Shown here piece after piece: positions 8,283-16,046 of a stretch of 64,000 nt of DNA. Each line of letters starts with the position of its first letter. The stretch's first letter is position 1. A model generated the notes under the pieces. The model was not told the DNA's origin and made no database searches. It saw only the letters and a list, made by a program, of their open reading frames with translations. Made by a program: the position numbers and the translations under genes. Origin of the DNA: an uncultured Porphyromonadaceae bacterium (GTDB lineage Bacteria; Bacteroidota; Bacteroidia; Bacteroidales; Muribaculaceae); the NCBI GenBank assembly GCA_947175425.1, contig CAMWMR010000007.1:1-64000 (forward strand). The letters run 5' to 3'.

Positions 8283-9587
8283 TTAGTCGATAAGTTCGTC
8301 AGCTTTGTAACCACCCATTTCGCGGATGGCGTTTTTGAGCATGACGTACTGTTGGAACAGATGGTTGACGGGCACTTCGTCCTTGGTGTAGTCGTGCATC
8401 GGGCTCTTGAGGAAGAAGCTGAGGAAGTACTGGATGCCGTAGCGTCCGGCACGGGCAGCGAGGTCGCTCAGAAGCACGAGGTCGAGACAGAGGGGAGCGG
8501 CAAGGATTGAGTCGCGGCAGAGGAAGTTGATCTTGATCTGCATGGGGTATCCCATCCAACCGAAGATGTCGATGTTGTCCCATCCTTCCTTGTTATCGTT
8601 GCGGGGAGGATAGTAGTTGATACGAACTTTATGATAGTAATTGGTGTAAAGGTCGGGCTGTTCTTCGGGCACGAGGATAGATTCCAGGGTAGAGAGTTTG
8701 GAAACTTCTTTGGTGCGGAAGTTGGCGGGTTCGTCGAGCACGAGACCGTCGCGGTTACCGAGGATGTTTGTAGAGAACCATCCGGAGAGGCCGAGGCAGC
8801 GTGTGCCGATGATGGGAGCGAAGCCGGATTTAACAAGAGTCTGGCCGGTTTTGAAGTCCTTGCCGGCGATAGGCATTTTTGTTTTTTCGGCGAGTTCCCA
8901 CATTGCGGGTATGTCGACGGTTGTGTTGGGGGCACCCATGATGAAGGGAGCGCCTTCAACGAGAGCAGCGTAAGCGTAGCACATTGAGGGGGCGATGTGT
9001 TCTTTGTCATCGGCCTTCATAGCGGCTTCGAGGTCGCTGAGCTTGTAGTGAACGTTTTCGTCAACGGGAACGTAAACTTCGGTAGAAGCAGCCCAAAGCA
9101 CAACCACGCGGTCGAGGTTGTTGTCGGCTTTGAACTTGCGGATGTCTTCGCGGAGCTGTTCCACGAGTTCCCAGCGTGTACCGGTTTTAACGTTGTCGCC
9201 GTCGAGACGTTTTGCGTAGTTGTGGTCGAAAGCAGCGGTGAGGGGTTTGATAGCCTCGAGCTCTTCGCGCACGGGGTTGATGTCTTTTTCCTTAAGAACC
9301 TCGGCGTTGATAGCTGATTCGTAAGCGTTAGCGGGATAAACGTCCCATGCTGCGAACACGATGTCGTTGAGGTCAGCGATAGGAGCGATTTCGTTATATT
9401 TGAGGTACTTTTTATCTGCGCCTTCACCGACACGGATACGGTCGTATTGTGTCATGGAGCCAACGGGCTTTGTAAGGCCCTTACGAGCCATGAGAACACC
9501 GGTGATAAAAGTGGTGGTAACGGCACCGAGGCCAACTACCATCACACCAAGTTTGCCTTGAGCCGGTTTAACTGTAGTTTCGCTCAT
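8283..9587 (-). CDS. myo-inositol-1-phosphate synthase
   Basis: Converts glucose-6-phosphate to 1D-myo-inositol 3-phosphate using enzyme-bound NAD, the entry step to inositol lipids. The Rossmann start (VMVVGLGAVTTTF), the active-site segment ANTTVDIPAMWE, the GKDFKTGQT motif and the C-terminal KSPMHDYTKDE region are all present. I chose the start at 9587 (MSETTVKPAQ, 434 aa); the frame continues upstream, but a promoter and leader lie there and the family begins here. Bacteroides thetaiotaomicron carries an orthologous gene in its inositol-sphingolipid locus, and the neighbours upstream are of the same type. It has its own promoter and ends at a strong terminator. Confidence 0.93.
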   Translation of the reverse strand: MSETTVKPAQGKLGVMVVGLGAVTTTFITGVLMARKGLTKPVGSMTQYDRIRVGEGADKKYLKYNEIAPIADLNDIVFAAWDVYPANAYESAINAEVLKEKDINPVREELEAIKPLTAAFDHNYAKRLDGDNVKTGTRWELVEQLREDIRKFKADNNLDRVVVLWAASTEVYVPVDENVHYKLSDLEAAMKADDKEHIAPSMCYAYAALVEGAPFIMGAPNTTVDIPAMWELAEKTKMPIAGKDFKTGQTLVKSGFAPIIGTRCLGLSGWFSTNILGNRDGLVLDEPANFRTKEVSKLSTLESILVPEEQPDLYTNYYHKVRINYYPPRNDNKEGWDNIDIFGWMGYPMQIKINFLCRDSILAAPLCLDLVLLSDLAARAGRYGIQYFLSFFLKSPMHDYTKDEVPVNHLFQQYVMLKNAIREMGGYKADELID

Positions 9588-9658
9588 TTTGTGTGAATTA
9601 ATGATTATTGTGTTATTATAATATTCTGATGAAAGGATGAGGTCGGAGACAACATCAC

Positions 9659-9676
9659 AATCCGCCTTCGCGGATT
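9659..9676 (-). promoter_or_regulatory. hairpin in the leader of the inositol-phosphate synthase gene
   Basis: AATCCGC and GCGGATT close a GAAG loop a few bases after the expected transcription start. The leader is about 90 nt long. A stabilising or regulatory role is possible, but nothing proves one. Confidence 0.35.
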
Positions 9677-9684
9677 TCACGGCT

Positions 9685-9714
9685 CAAAAGTAGCAATATT
9701 TATGCGATTGCAAA
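9685..9714 (-). promoter_or_regulatory. promoter of the inositol-phosphate synthase gene
   Basis: On the minus strand TTTG (9714-9711) and TACTTTTG (9692-9685) are 18 nt apart, close to the Bacteroidetes consensus. This separates the gene from the lipid operon upstream. Confidence 0.6.
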
Positions 9715-9827
9715 AATGTTTTTACCTCAATTTTGATAAATTATTGTTATAATAGCATAAATATTTGCCAAGAGTGTGAAGATATGTAAAAATGAATGTG
9801 TTTATGTTCGATTATAGTTAAAATGGA

Positions 9828-10532
9828 TTAATACAGCATTGCGAGTTCACTTATGGAATCGATGCTTTTTCCGGAGTGTTCGGGTGTTTTTTCGCCGAAC
9901 CAGGGACGTCCTTTAATCCATATTGTTTGGCAGCCGAGGCTTTGTGCGGGCACGATGTCCTTGGAGATGCTGTCGCCGACGACGACAACTTCCTGCGGTT
10001 TGAGGCCGAGTGCTTCCACACCGAGGCGGAAAATAGCGGGGTCGGGCTTACGTACACCCACTACGGCGCTTTCTATGACGTGGGGGAAGAAGTGTGCGAG
10101 TCCGTATTGTTGGAGCACGCTGTTTATGTTGCCGTAGAAGTTGCTCACGAGGGCAAGGCTGTATTTTTGGGAGAGGTATTCGAGCACGGGAATTGCCTCG
10201 GAAGTGCACCGGCGTGCGCGGTCGTCGCAGTATTCGGCGATTTGTTTTGCAAAGGCGGGAATGTCGGCGGGACTGACCATGCCGTCGGCGGCGAGTTCGT
10301 TAAGTTCTATTTCCGCTTTTATGCGCATCATCTGTGCAAAGTTGTGCTCCGGCATTATGTGTCGTTCTTTGGCAAGCAGTCGTTCGGCGTACACATATGC
10401 CTGACAGAAGCGGTCGAGCGGAATTTCGGGAATCGGCAGAGTTGCGAAAGCTTCGCGGATAACGGGCGCCCAATGGTCGCCGTTATTGTCGAGAGTACCC
10501 CCGTAGTCGAAAATAAAGCCTTTAGTTTCCAT
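9828..10532 (-). CDS. HAD-superfamily hydrolase of the inositol-lipid operon
   Basis: A 234-aa haloacid-dehalogenase fold protein with a C1-type helical cap. Motif I is FDYGGTLD: the nucleophile Asp9 is present, but the usual second Asp at +2 is Gly11. Motif II is LVSNFYG, motif III includes VRKPDP, and motif IV is VVGDSISKD. This resembles the YjjG/pyrimidine-phosphatase branch, many of which dephosphorylate small phosphorylated metabolites. It overlaps the preceding CDP-alcohol phosphotransferase gene by 11 nt, so it belongs to the lipid operon and could act on a phosphorylated head group, but the substrate is inference. Confidence 0.8.
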   Translation of the reverse strand: METKGFIFDYGGTLDNNGDHWAPVIREAFATLPIPEIPLDRFCQAYVYAERLLAKERHIMPEHNFAQMMRIKAEIELNELAADGMVSPADIPAFAKQIAEYCDDRARRCTSEAIPVLEYLSQKYSLALVSNFYGNINSVLQQYGLAHFFPHVIESAVVGVRKPDPAIFRLGVEALGLKPQEVVVVGDSISKDIVPAQSLGCQTIWIKGRPWFGEKTPEHSGKSIDSISELAMLY

Positions 10533-11460
10533 ATTTACCTTGTTTGAGTTCGAGGGTGAGGGTGCGACAAATTTTTTCGTGCCGGTTTCTCATATATATA
10601 AGGAGTAGATTGAGCACAATCAGCTCGAAAGCGAAGTAGAGCCACGGCATTCGGGCGAAAATAGCGGCGAATAGAGCTATTGTGCGCCAGTTGAACGACA
10701 GGATGTTGGTGTACTTCATCAGCGGGAGGCTGAGGCGTCGAAACTCGTCGCGGAATGCCTGCGGAGCTGCCGTTCCGGGGAAACGTTTGGCGAGTTCGGC
10801 GCGAAGCTGTTGCATTGCGGGGGTTGTGGCTTCCTGGTTTACGGTATAGTTAGTGTAGAACAGGAGTACAATTTTTTGCCAGAAGTTTTTTGTCCAGGAA
10901 AGCGAGGCGAGTTTCTTTTTGAGTTCTGCGGCGTTTTCCAGTTCGCTGCCGTTTTCACCTTTGAGGAAGTAGAGGTGGAACTGGCGGTAGTAGTCGGCCA
11001 TGGCCGCCTGCTTGGCGTGGCATATTCCCGTAACTACGGCAATGAGCCAAATAAGCCACGGATGAGCCATGAAGAATGTTGAGGTAATGTTTTCGCGCAG
11101 GCAAATTGCGAGGTATATGCAGAAGAACCAGATGTCGCCGGAGAGGCCGTCGAGAATACGTCCGAGTCGGGAATACTGTTTAGTCATTCGTGCGAGCTGA
11201 CCGTCGGCGCTGTCGAATGAGTTGGCCCACATGAGCAGGAGCATTCCGGCGATGTTAATCCACAGGTTGTTGAAGTAGAAAGCAATGCCGGCACCGATTC
11301 CGAGGAAAATCGATGCAATGGTTATTACGTTGGGCGTCACGCCCAGTTTTTTAGCCAGACATGCCCAGAAGTATCCTATGGGGCGGTAGAATGCAAGGTC
11401 GATACCTTCCTCGGTATCGAGGCTTTTGAGTGAATTCTGATATTCGGTTGAATTAACCAT
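10522..11460 (-). CDS. CDP-alcohol phosphotransferase family membrane protein, atypical motif
   Basis: A 312-aa multi-spanning inner-membrane protein of the family that transfers a phosphatidyl-type group from a CDP-lipid to an alcohol. The motif begins normally: Asp83, Asp86-Gly87, Ala90-Arg91, Gly100, Asp104. The final Asp, however, is at 109, five residues after Asp104 (DGLSGD) instead of the usual four, a one-residue insertion beside the presumed catalytic base. A charged region (~165-230) separates the N-terminal and C-terminal membrane helices. It follows the acyltransferase gene after 2 nt and overlaps the HAD gene by 11 nt. Acceptor and product are unknown; an inositol-related or other head group is possible. 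Confidence 0.8.
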   Translation of the reverse strand: MVNSTEYQNSLKSLDTEEGIDLAFYRPIGYFWACLAKKLGVTPNVITIASIFLGIGAGIAFYFNNLWINIAGMLLLMWANSFDSADGQLARMTKQYSRLGRILDGLSGDIWFFCIYLAICLRENITSTFFMAHPWLIWLIAVVTGICHAKQAAMADYYRQFHLYFLKGENGSELENAAELKKKLASLSWTKNFWQKIVLLFYTNYTVNQEATTPAMQQLRAELAKRFPGTAAPQAFRDEFRRLSLPLMKYTNILSFNWRTIALFAAIFARMPWLYFAFELIVLNLLLIYMRNRHEKICRTLTLELKQGKYGN

Positions 11461-11462
11461 TA

Positions 11463-12314
11463 TTATTTGTATCGTCTGAGATCGTAAGTTTTTTCACGCA
11501 GGTATTTTCCGAGTTCTTCGGGAGTGGCACCGTGCTGCATTTGCTCTTCAACAGAGATTGGCTGCCCAACGCTGACGTGAATTTCCTTACCGTTCTTTTT
11601 GAAAACTTCGGAGGGTAGCATAATTGAGCGGAGCGGCCAGCACAGGTGTCCCATTATGTTGAACATTGTGCTGTTGCTGCCGTGGAAGTATATTGGAATA
11701 ACGGGAACTTTTGCGCGGTGTATAATCTGTAGAATGGATTCCTGCCAGGGGCGGTCCTGGAGACCGTTGTTCCATGTTGTTTTGCTCATAGCGCCGGCGG
11801 GGAAGAATCCTACGGGCTGTCCGTTGCGGAGCTGCTTAATTGCGGTGCGTATACCGTTGACGCTTACGGCACGTTTTTCGGGGTCGTTTGATGCCCAGGC
11901 GTCCACGGCAATGAAGTTGGGGCGCATAGCCGTTATTTTGTTCAGAATCATGTTTACCATAACTTTGAACTCGGGGCGATAGCGGCCGATGAGGCTTATA
12001 AGCGTAATACCGTCGAGAGCGCCGAAGGGGTGGTTGCTGACGGTGATGAACGGACCTTCGGGGAGGTTTTCGAGCACGTCCATTCCGTCGACGCGCAGAG
12101 TGTTGTGGAATTGCTCGGTGAGGAGTCGGTGTGTGAATTCGGGGCCGGGGGTGTCGCAGCATGCGCTGTGGACACGGTTAACCTTGTCGACAGAGAGCAT
12201 GTGCAGCAGGGTGCGTGCAATTTTGGGATGTTTTGCAAGCGCCGGAATCATTTGGCCGAGGTCGTCGGCATTGAGCACGTCGGGGCGTATTTCGTAATTG
12301 CTGTAGTCGGGCAT
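11463..12314 (-). CDS. lysophospholipid-type acyltransferase (PlsC/hemolysin-like)
   Basis: A 283-aa acyltransferase with the NHPFGALDG block (His95 to Asp101, the HX5D version of motif I seen in OlsB/hemolysin-like members) and FPAG at 171-174 (motif III). There is no signal peptide; it is expected at the inner face of the membrane, moving an acyl group from ACP or CoA to a lipid or amino-alcohol. Related Bacteroides enzymes make phosphatidic acid or amino-acid lipids, so the substrate cannot be assigned by motif. It lies between the PAP2-type gene (6 nt away) and the atypical CDP-alcohol phosphotransferase gene (2 nt away), which points to a lipid-modifying step in the same pathway. Confidence 0.82.
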   Translation of the reverse strand: MPDYSNYEIRPDVLNADDLGQMIPALAKHPKIARTLLHMLSVDKVNRVHSACCDTPGPEFTHRLLTEQFHNTLRVDGMDVLENLPEGPFITVSNHPFGALDGITLISLIGRYRPEFKVMVNMILNKITAMRPNFIAVDAWASNDPEKRAVSVNGIRTAIKQLRNGQPVGFFPAGAMSKTTWNNGLQDRPWQESILQIIHRAKVPVIPIYFHGSNSTMFNIMGHLCWPLRSIMLPSEVFKKNGKEIHVSVGQPISVEEQMQHGATPEELGKYLREKTYDLRRYK

Positions 12315-12320
12315 TTTAAA

Positions 12321-13256
12321 TTAGCGGGATATGTAGGCGGTATAGCTTTTCACAAAACGGGCGAAAGCCGGAATGCGCATAAGCAGATACTCGAAAATGA
12401 GGAATCCTGCAATGGCGGTGGCTATTCCGCCGAGGACGTCCAGAATATAGTGATGAGAAGAGTAAACAGCGGTGAACCATATTCCTGCCGTTACAATTCC
12501 CAGAATTATTTTCCACGCGAGGGGCGATTTTGTGCGGAGAGCGTAGATGAAAGCCACGAGTGTATAGGCAGAGTGGAGCGAGGGCATTGCCGCAAAAACG
12601 TTTGAGTTGCGGGCGTAGAGACCGTCGAAAACGTGCCAGCCGGTGAGTTCGTCGAAGCGACCGAGTCCTGCCACATCGCCGGGAGTGCCGGGAACGGCTT
12701 CAAATCCGTGCAGAGCCACGTACCACGGCGGAGCTGCGGGGTGGACGTAGTAGAGGGCGAAGCCGAGGAGGTTTACAAAAAGGAATACCAATGCGAAATG
12801 GAGGTATCCCGAAGTGCGCTTTGAGAAGTAGAGCCACAGGCCGAAAATAATGGGCAGCGGTACCCAGCAGAGGTAGAACACTCCGGCAAAGAAGTCGGCA
12901 ATCGTGCAGTGGTGTATAGCAAAAAATTCGTTGGGAGTGAGGAGTGTTCCGTCGGCTCCGGCAATTCCGAACAAGGCTTTCTCGGTTTCGTACAAGTCGC
13001 GAGTGTCGACGGGCGCTACCATGTAGTTGGGCACGATGTTCATCCAGTCGTAGCTTATGCCGAAAATGAAAAACGGCAGGAGGGCTATAACGAGCTTTCG
13101 AGAGGGAGCGCTGATAAAGAAAAGAGCGAAAATAAGTACAGCCATCACCACGTGTTCCGGACGGAATCCGATGAACAGGGCGGTGACGGCGAGCCATAGC
13201 GCCAAAGCGCCGGCACACCACAAAGCTTCTTTTGTGCGGGGAACAGCTATTCTCAT
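12321..13256 (-). CDS. PAP2/Aur1-like lipid phosphotransferase, probable inositol-phosphoceramide synthase
   Basis: A 311-aa polytopic PAP2-superfamily protein. PSLHSAY (His228) and HHYILDVLGG (His269, Asp273) form the His-His-Asp arrangement of fungal Aur1 and PAP2 transferases, and HPAAPPW near 172 is the first conserved block. About six or seven hydrophobic helices surround them. In B. thetaiotaomicron an equivalent gene of the inositol-lipid locus is held responsible for moving the inositol-phosphate head group onto dihydroceramide. By family and context I infer the same reaction: PI plus ceramide giving inositol-phosphoceramide. It starts inside the stop of the upstream gene (ATGA, 4-nt overlap). 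Confidence 0.82.
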   Translation of the reverse strand: MRIAVPRTKEALWCAGALALWLAVTALFIGFRPEHVVMAVLIFALFFISAPSRKLVIALLPFFIFGISYDWMNIVPNYMVAPVDTRDLYETEKALFGIAGADGTLLTPNEFFAIHHCTIADFFAGVFYLCWVPLPIIFGLWLYFSKRTSGYLHFALVFLFVNLLGFALYYVHPAAPPWYVALHGFEAVPGTPGDVAGLGRFDELTGWHVFDGLYARNSNVFAAMPSLHSAYTLVAFIYALRTKSPLAWKIILGIVTAGIWFTAVYSSHHYILDVLGGIATAIAGFLIFEYLLMRIPAFARFVKSYTAYISR

Positions 13257-13969
13257 TCGGCGTTTGCTTTGGACGCCTTGAGCGAGAGGCTGCGTCGGCA
13301 GTGTTGTATGCGGGCGAAAGCGGTGAGGTTTGCGAAAACGGCAATCACTGCCATTGCCACAACAAGAATTGTATTGGGGTCGAAAGAGTTAAGAGAGTCG
13401 CGACACATTCCGTATATTCCTGTTGCGAGAGCGGCCACGGCAGTAACTACAACGCGTTCGGGGCGCTGCATGAAACCTATTTTGCATTCAATGTCAAGCC
13501 CTTCGGCGCGAGCGCGGACGTAGCTCACCATTATAGAACCTACGAGAGCGAGGAAAGTTATTACGGCACCCCATATGTTTCCGCAGCAGGCGAGATAAGC
13601 GGCTATGCCTCCGAGGGTGAAGAGCTCGCAGTAGCGGTCGAGGACGGAGTCGTACATGGCACCGAATACGGAAGTCATGTTGCCGAGGCGTGCGACTTGT
13701 CCGTCGAGCATGTCGAAGAGCGAGAAACCTATTATAAGCGCGCCTGCCCATGTTATGCGGGCAAAATCAACGGGTTGTCCTTCGGCCACATCAACGCCAA
13801 TCCACACAAACATTGCAGCGGCGGCAATGTTTCCGAGCAGACCGATTGTTGTTACCATGTTTGGAGTGACACCCATTGAAATGAGCAGTCGTACAAAGGG
13901 GTTTATGACAGCGTATATACCCTGCTGCAGGGAATCGCGCAGACTTTTGAAGAATATTTTTACTGACAT
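13253..13969 (-). CDS. CDP-alcohol phosphatidyltransferase, probable PI-phosphate synthase
   Basis: A 238-aa membrane protein with a complete CDP-alcohol phosphotransferase motif: Asp86, Asp89-Gly90, Ala93-Arg94, Gly103, Asp107, Asp111, with canonical spacing. It probably condenses CDP-diacylglycerol with inositol-phosphate to give phosphatidylinositol-phosphate at the inner membrane, with the PgpA-type gene in the same operon removing the phosphate. The pairing with an inositol-phosphate synthase, a PgpA homologue and an Aur1-like protein matches the B. thetaiotaomicron inositol-lipid locus. By motif alone it could be another CDP-alcohol phosphotransferase; the assignment to inositol rests on context. 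Confidence 0.83.
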   Translation of the reverse strand: MSVKIFFKSLRDSLQQGIYAVINPFVRLLISMGVTPNMVTTIGLLGNIAAAAMFVWIGVDVAEGQPVDFARITWAGALIIGFSLFDMLDGQVARLGNMTSVFGAMYDSVLDRYCELFTLGGIAAYLACCGNIWGAVITFLALVGSIMVSYVRARAEGLDIECKIGFMQRPERVVVTAVAALATGIYGMCRDSLNSFDPNTILVVAMAVIAVFANLTAFARIQHCRRSLSLKASKANAE

Positions 13970-13978
13970 TTGACGAAG

Positions 13979-14494
13979 TTATTTTGCAGAACAAAGGTTA
14001 AAGGGGCGAACAATATACTTGTCGATTGCGAGCGGGCGGTAAACGACATATCGCTGGAGGGCGAAGTTCCAGAACCACGACACCATGAGGCTGATGAACA
14101 GACGAGAGCCGACAAAAATAACGTTTTGTGAAATTCCCGCCTGTGCCGGCCATTGCCACGACTGTGCCCAGGCGTAGAAATATTCGGTTCCGAATGAGTT
14201 TAGGAGCAGGCTTCCGATCCAAACGAAGAGATATTTCACCACAACGGCGCGCCAGTCGCAGTTATCGGCACGGAAAGTGAATTTGTAGTTTATTATGCAG
14301 TTAATCACTCCTCCGCAGAATGCTCCGGCGGCGGTAGCCCAGAAAGGGGGCAGTAGCGAGAGGGAGAATAGGCAGAAGCATACAATGTAGTCGGTCCAGC
14401 TGGCGAGCTGTGACGAAACTATCGAGCGGAGGTATGTTATTATCAGAGAGTTGCTTTTAAGCAGCTTGTCGCCGGTTTTTTTAAGCCATTCCAT
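13979..14494 (-). CDS. GtrA-like four-helix membrane protein
   Basis: A 171-aa protein with about four hydrophobic helices and the GtrA-family pattern: ASWTDYIVCF in helix 1, GGVINCIINYKFTF between helices 2 and 3, and SWFWNFALQRYVVY near the end. GtrA-like proteins are thought to help move polyprenyl-linked sugars or lipid intermediates across the inner membrane. Inside this operon it may help flip or position an inositol-lipid intermediate; that is inference. It overlaps the PgpA-type gene upstream by 14 nt and ends 9 nt before the CDP-alcohol phosphotransferase gene. Confidence 0.75.
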   Translation of the reverse strand: MEWLKKTGDKLLKSNSLIITYLRSIVSSQLASWTDYIVCFCLFSLSLLPPFWATAAGAFCGGVINCIINYKFTFRADNCDWRAVVVKYLFVWIGSLLLNSFGTEYFYAWAQSWQWPAQAGISQNVIFVGSRLFISLMVSWFWNFALQRYVVYRPLAIDKYIVRPFNLCSAK

Positions 14495-15017
14495 GAGGCG
14501 TGATAACGAATTGGTTAAGGAGAAGTATAATTACGGCGGAATAAATTCCGGCAAGGACATCATCGGCCATCATTCCGTATCCCCGCGGCAGTTTTTCGGT
14601 AGCGCGTATTCCCAGGGGTTTGAAAATATCGAAGAAGCGGAACAGCGCGAGCGAAAGCACTATTTCCCACCAGGGGCAGAAGGGCAGGACGGGGAGTAGC
14701 GAAATCCATTGTCCTACGGTTTCGTCGACGCATGCCACAACGGGGTCGGGTCCCCAGTATTTTTCGGAAACGGAGCTTGCCCATGTTCCGAGAATGCCGA
14801 GAACAATTATGGCCGCAGATGTTACAATCAGCGTTGCAGCAGTTCCGGCCCACAGGTAGAGGGGCAGCCACAGCACAATAGCCATTAGAGCACCCCATGT
14901 TCCGGGAGCGACGGGGAGGAATCCGGCTCCGAAACTTGTTGCAATGAGTTTGGGGAACAGCGGGAAGTTTTTTCCTTCGGGAGGCAGAACGGTGGATTTG
15001 CGGTAGGGATTAGCCAT
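14481..15017 (-). CDS. PgpA-type phosphatase, probable PI-phosphate phosphatase
   Basis: A 178-aa PgpA family protein. The opening SFGAGFLPVAPGTWG and the central DPVVACVDETVGQW carry the conserved acidic site, and FRFFDIFKPLGIR and GYGMMADDVLAG complete the family pattern. E. coli PgpA dephosphorylates phosphatidylglycerophosphate. Because the partner genes here make inositol-phosphate and PI-phosphate, this copy more likely produces phosphatidylinositol, as its counterpart in B. thetaiotaomicron does. It overlaps the ATP-grasp gene upstream by 8 nt and the GtrA gene downstream by 14 nt, so the four genes are tightly coupled. A role in phosphatidylglycerol synthesis cannot be excluded. Confidence 0.85.
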   Translation of the reverse strand: MANPYRKSTVLPPEGKNFPLFPKLIATSFGAGFLPVAPGTWGALMAIVLWLPLYLWAGTAATLIVTSAAIIVLGILGTWASSVSEKYWGPDPVVACVDETVGQWISLLPVLPFCPWWEIVLSLALFRFFDIFKPLGIRATEKLPRGYGMMADDVLAGIYSAVIILLLNQFVITPHGMA

Positions 15018-15885
15018 TTTTCTTCTGATGCTCCTTTATAAGGTTCATTATGAGACGAGCGATGTGCGGCGCTGCTTCCACGCGGCAAGGAGCGAAGCTT
15101 GGCCAGTCGTTGAAATCGATAATGGAAATGTTTCCTTCGGGGCTTATGATGCAGTCGCCTCCGTATATTTTAATATCGAGAATGTCGGCGGCCTTGGCTG
15201 TCATAGCCTTGAGTTTTTCTTCGCTGAAGCGATAGTTGTGCTCGACGCCGTTAATTGCTTCGTCGCCGTACTTGCTGTGGTTCGCGCTCATTGGGTAGAA
15301 CCAGTAGAAGAAACCGGTACCTGTCACACCGTAGAATTTGATGAGGTCGCCCTCGAGGTGCTTGTTGATTACAGCACGTTTTATTCCGCGGAGGAAGAAT
15401 TCCTGGAGGACCTCCTGGGCTTCCTGCGAGTGGCGGACATAGCAAACATCCTCTTTGTGCATTGCGTGGAAGTCGCCTCGTTTAATCCAGCCGCGTTCAA
15501 TTCCTGCGGCGGCGAGAGCGTCGCGTATGCCTTCGTTGGTGTTTACGATTATTGAAGTGGGGTAGGGGATGTTGGAGCCGAGGAGAATTCGAGTCATTCT
15601 CTCGCGGGTGCAGTTTTCGATGCCGAATCCCGAGTTTATGACGAGCGCCCCCTGCTGTTCCAGTTTCTGGAGCAGGGCAATTGAGCGTTGTTCGCGGCAC
15701 ATGTTGAGGATAACGGACTCTTCCACAGCCCCGGAGATGAATTGTTCCTCGCTGTAGATTTTCACTTCACATCCTCTTTTGCGGAGTTGCTCGGCTACGT
15801 TGTTGAATATTGCGGCGTCGTTGCCTATATGGTTCGGGGAAAACACGCCTGCGCGCATAATTCCCGCAATTTTGATTTCAGCCAT
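15010..15885 (-). CDS. ATP-grasp protein at the head of the inositol-lipid operon
   Basis: A 291-aa soluble ATP-grasp fold protein, first gene of the operon. The N-terminal third (IMRAGVFSPNHIGNDAAIF) is a pre-ATP-grasp-like domain. A central lysine region (WIKRGDFHAMHKED) and the C-terminal metal site (YGGDCIISPEGNISIIDFNDWPSF) are typical of the fold. The IDFNDWPSF ending recalls both amino-acid ligases of the RimK type and the inositol-polyphosphate ITPK kinases. In this setting a kinase acting on an inositol species, or a ligase adding an amino acid to a lipid head group, are both conceivable. I cannot choose between them. A TATCTTTG -7 box lies about 25 nt upstream on the minus strand (15916-15909). 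Confidence 0.75.
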   Translation of the reverse strand: MAEIKIAGIMRAGVFSPNHIGNDAAIFNNVAEQLRKRGCEVKIYSEEQFISGAVEESVILNMCREQRSIALLQKLEQQGALVINSGFGIENCTRERMTRILLGSNIPYPTSIIVNTNEGIRDALAAAGIERGWIKRGDFHAMHKEDVCYVRHSQEAQEVLQEFFLRGIKRAVINKHLEGDLIKFYGVTGTGFFYWFYPMSANHSKYGDEAINGVEHNYRFSEEKLKAMTAKAADILDIKIYGGDCIISPEGNISIIDFNDWPSFAPCRVEAAPHIARLIMNLIKEHQKKNG

Positions 15886-15908
15886 AAAAATGATGTAGAA
15901 ACTGAGCG

Positions 15909-15916
15909 CAAAGATA
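15909..15916 (-). promoter_or_regulatory. candidate -7 box of the inositol-lipid operon
   Basis: TATCTTTG on the minus strand, about 25 nt before the ATP-grasp start codon. No clear -33 TTTG at the right spacing, so this is a half-supported promoter. Confidence 0.4.
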
Positions 15917-15995
15917 ATAAAAATCGTCTTAAAAGCAGTGCTTTGTGTGTAAAAAACGGAAAATGGCGACAGCTTTGGTGCTTATTTGGAAAACA

Positions 15996-16027
15996 AAAAA
16001 ACGTCCTCCGGGCGGTGAGGACGTTTT
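15996..16027 (-). terminator. terminator of the cdd-tyrS-DUF2007 unit
   Basis: AAAAACGTCCTC and GAGGACGTTTTT enclose an 8-nt loop, just past the stop of the minus-strand DUF2007 gene. Tracts on both sides would also work in the plus direction. Confidence 0.85.
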
Positions 16028-16046
16028 TGTGCGTGAGATATTTTTT

